Below are positions 5,070 through 5,641 of a DNA stretch of 5,641 bases, piece after piece. The notes beneath the pieces are model-generated. The model did not search any database and had not been told where the DNA came from. It saw nothing but the letters and a program-made list of their open reading frames with translations. The stretch is from JABDPF01 sp036351575. GTDB lineage: Bacteria > Pseudomonadota > Gammaproteobacteria > Xanthomonadales > SZUA-36. Each line of letters opens with the position of its first letter. Within the stretch, counting starts at the first letter, position 1. The stretch covers positions 1 to 5,641 of the forward strand of contig JAZBPJ010000107.1 in the NCBI GenBank assembly GCA_036351575.1, given 5' to 3'. A program made the position numbers and the translations under genes.

Positions 5070-5369
5070 ATGTGGTACGTCATCTATTCCCGAGATCGTC
5101 AAAATGCGCTGGAAGCCCGCCGCGAAGCACGTCCGGCGCACCTCGAACGCGTGCAGTCCATGGTGGAGCAGGGGCGCATCCTGCTGGCCGGCCCGCGGCC
5201 GGCCATCGATTCCGACGACCCCGGCCCGGCCGGGTTCGACGGCTCCCTGATCGTCGCCGAGTTCGAATCCCTGGAAGACGCCCGCGCCTGGGCCGACGCC
5301 GATCCGTACGTGCTCGCCGGCGTGTACGAATCGGTTGAAGTCACGCCGTTCATCCGGGTGCTGCCGTGA
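5070..5369 (+). CDS. yciI: YciI family protein
   Basis: A 99-residue single-domain protein of the YciI family (ferredoxin-like alpha/beta fold, DUF-type Dabb relative) that aligns along its whole length with E. coli YciI as I recall it. Visible motifs are WYVIYSRD at the start, RPAHLERV with the conserved His24, GRILLAGPRPAIDSDDPG (35-52), GSLIVAEFESLEDARAW and ADADPYVLAGVYESVEV with Asp78. His24 and Asp78 correspond to the conserved pair proposed as the active site. One family member, TftG, is a dehydrochlorinase, but the reaction of housekeeping YciI proteins is not established. The ATG at 5070 gives the family N-terminus; the frame extends to a TTG at 5025, but that would put the inverted repeat inside the gene. 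There is no Shine-Dalgarno sequence before the ATG (CTTTTTCTCC). Its stop overlaps the bolA start as GTGA. Confidence 0.93.
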   Translation: MWYVIYSRDRQNALEARREARPAHLERVQSMVEQGRILLAGPRPAIDSDDPGPAGFDGSLIVAEFESLEDARAWADADPYVLAGVYESVEVTPFIRVLP

Positions 5370-5641
5370 ATCCGAAGGAACGCAGGGCGGAAATCGAGAA
5401 AAGGCTGAGCCAGGCATTTGCACCCGAGACGATCGGCGTCGACGACGAGAGTCACCTGCACGCCGGCCACGAGGGCGCCAGGGACGGGCGCGGCCATTTC
5501 CGCGTACTGATCGTTTCCAGGCAGTTCATCGGCAAGCGCATGCTCCAGCGTCACCGCATGGTGTACGCCGCGCTCGGCGAAATGATGCAGAACGACATCC
5601 ATGCCCTGACGATCGACGCCTGGACCCCCGACGAGTTGGAC
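5366..5641 (+). CDS. bolA: BolA family protein (3' end outside the window)
   Basis: Ninety-two residues of a BolA protein, nearly complete since BolA proteins are about 90-105 residues; no stop is reached. The BolA fold is recognised from the N-terminal helix (ERRAEIEKRLSQAF), a histidine-rich loop (SHLHAGHEGA, with His30, His32 and His35), HFRVLIVSRQFIGKRMLQRH and the signature RHRMVYAALGEMM (His63) with IHALTIDAWTPDEL (His79). BolA proteins pair with monothiol glutaredoxins to hold a shared [2Fe-2S] cluster and act in iron-sulfur handling; E. coli BolA also acts as a regulator linked to cell shape and stress. The HAGHEGA loop and RHRMVY place it with BolA rather than the IbaG/YrbA branch, whose equivalent motif lacks that histidine. 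The start is GTG at 5366, overlapping the yciI stop as GTGA; no ATG fits before residue 59, so coupled translation from yciI is likely. Confidence 0.92.
   Translation, partial: MNPKERRAEIEKRLSQAFAPETIGVDDESHLHAGHEGARDGRGHFRVLIVSRQFIGKRMLQRHRMVYAALGEMMQNDIHALTIDAWTPDELD

Overview
The window (5,641 bases, GC-rich, roughly 60% or slightly more by eye) looks like chromosomal DNA of a gammaproteobacterium that uses the ScpA/ScpB (Smc) condensin system rather than MukBEF, so not an enterobacterium. The basis is close agreement of YciO, RluB, YciI and BolA with their gammaproteobacterial relatives, and the gene order yciO-scpA-scpB-rluB. Enterobacteria keep yciO and rluB as neighbours without the scp genes. 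No species can be named from the sequence alone.

Layout. Positions 2-211 (+) hold the 3' end of an unrecognised gene, which overlaps by 7 bases a nitrilase-superfamily carbon-nitrogen hydrolase (205-1146, +). The 145-base gap between convergent genes (1147-1291) is filled with palindromic repeats. There is a 31-base near-perfect palindrome of the GGGGTCAGAGTA type, resembling REP elements tied to RAYT transposases, that may double as the nitrilase terminator. A second CATCCCGGA-type hairpin follows, and a partial direct copy of its head lies on the far side of the first. Next is a tight five-gene minus-strand operon, read right to left: yciO (4964-4350), scpA (4326-3478), scpB (3464-2799), rluB (2802-1921) and an HD-domain phosphohydrolase (1924-1292). 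Gaps are 23 and 13 bases, then two 4-base start/stop overlaps (GTGA, ATGA). A 105-base divergent region (4965-5069) separates this operon from yciI (5070-5369, +), which overlaps by GTGA a bolA-family gene (5366 to the window end, +, lacking only its 3' end).

Functionally the minus-strand operon mixes chromosome segregation (ScpA and ScpB, partners of Smc), 23S rRNA pseudouridylation (RluB), a YrdC/Sua5-fold protein (YciO) and an HD metal-dependent phosphohydrolase. The right-hand pair joins a small YciI enzyme-like protein with a BolA protein, a partner of monothiol glutaredoxins in iron-sulfur handling. The nitrilase is the accessory-looking gene.

I see no defence system, CRISPR array, RNA gene or transposase gene. 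Most of the window is conserved housekeeping DNA. The points most worth checking are the repeat cluster at 1157-1264, the AT-rich patch inside the HD gene, the degenerate YrdC active-site positions in YciO, and the structured leader with no ribosome binding site ahead of yciI-bolA.
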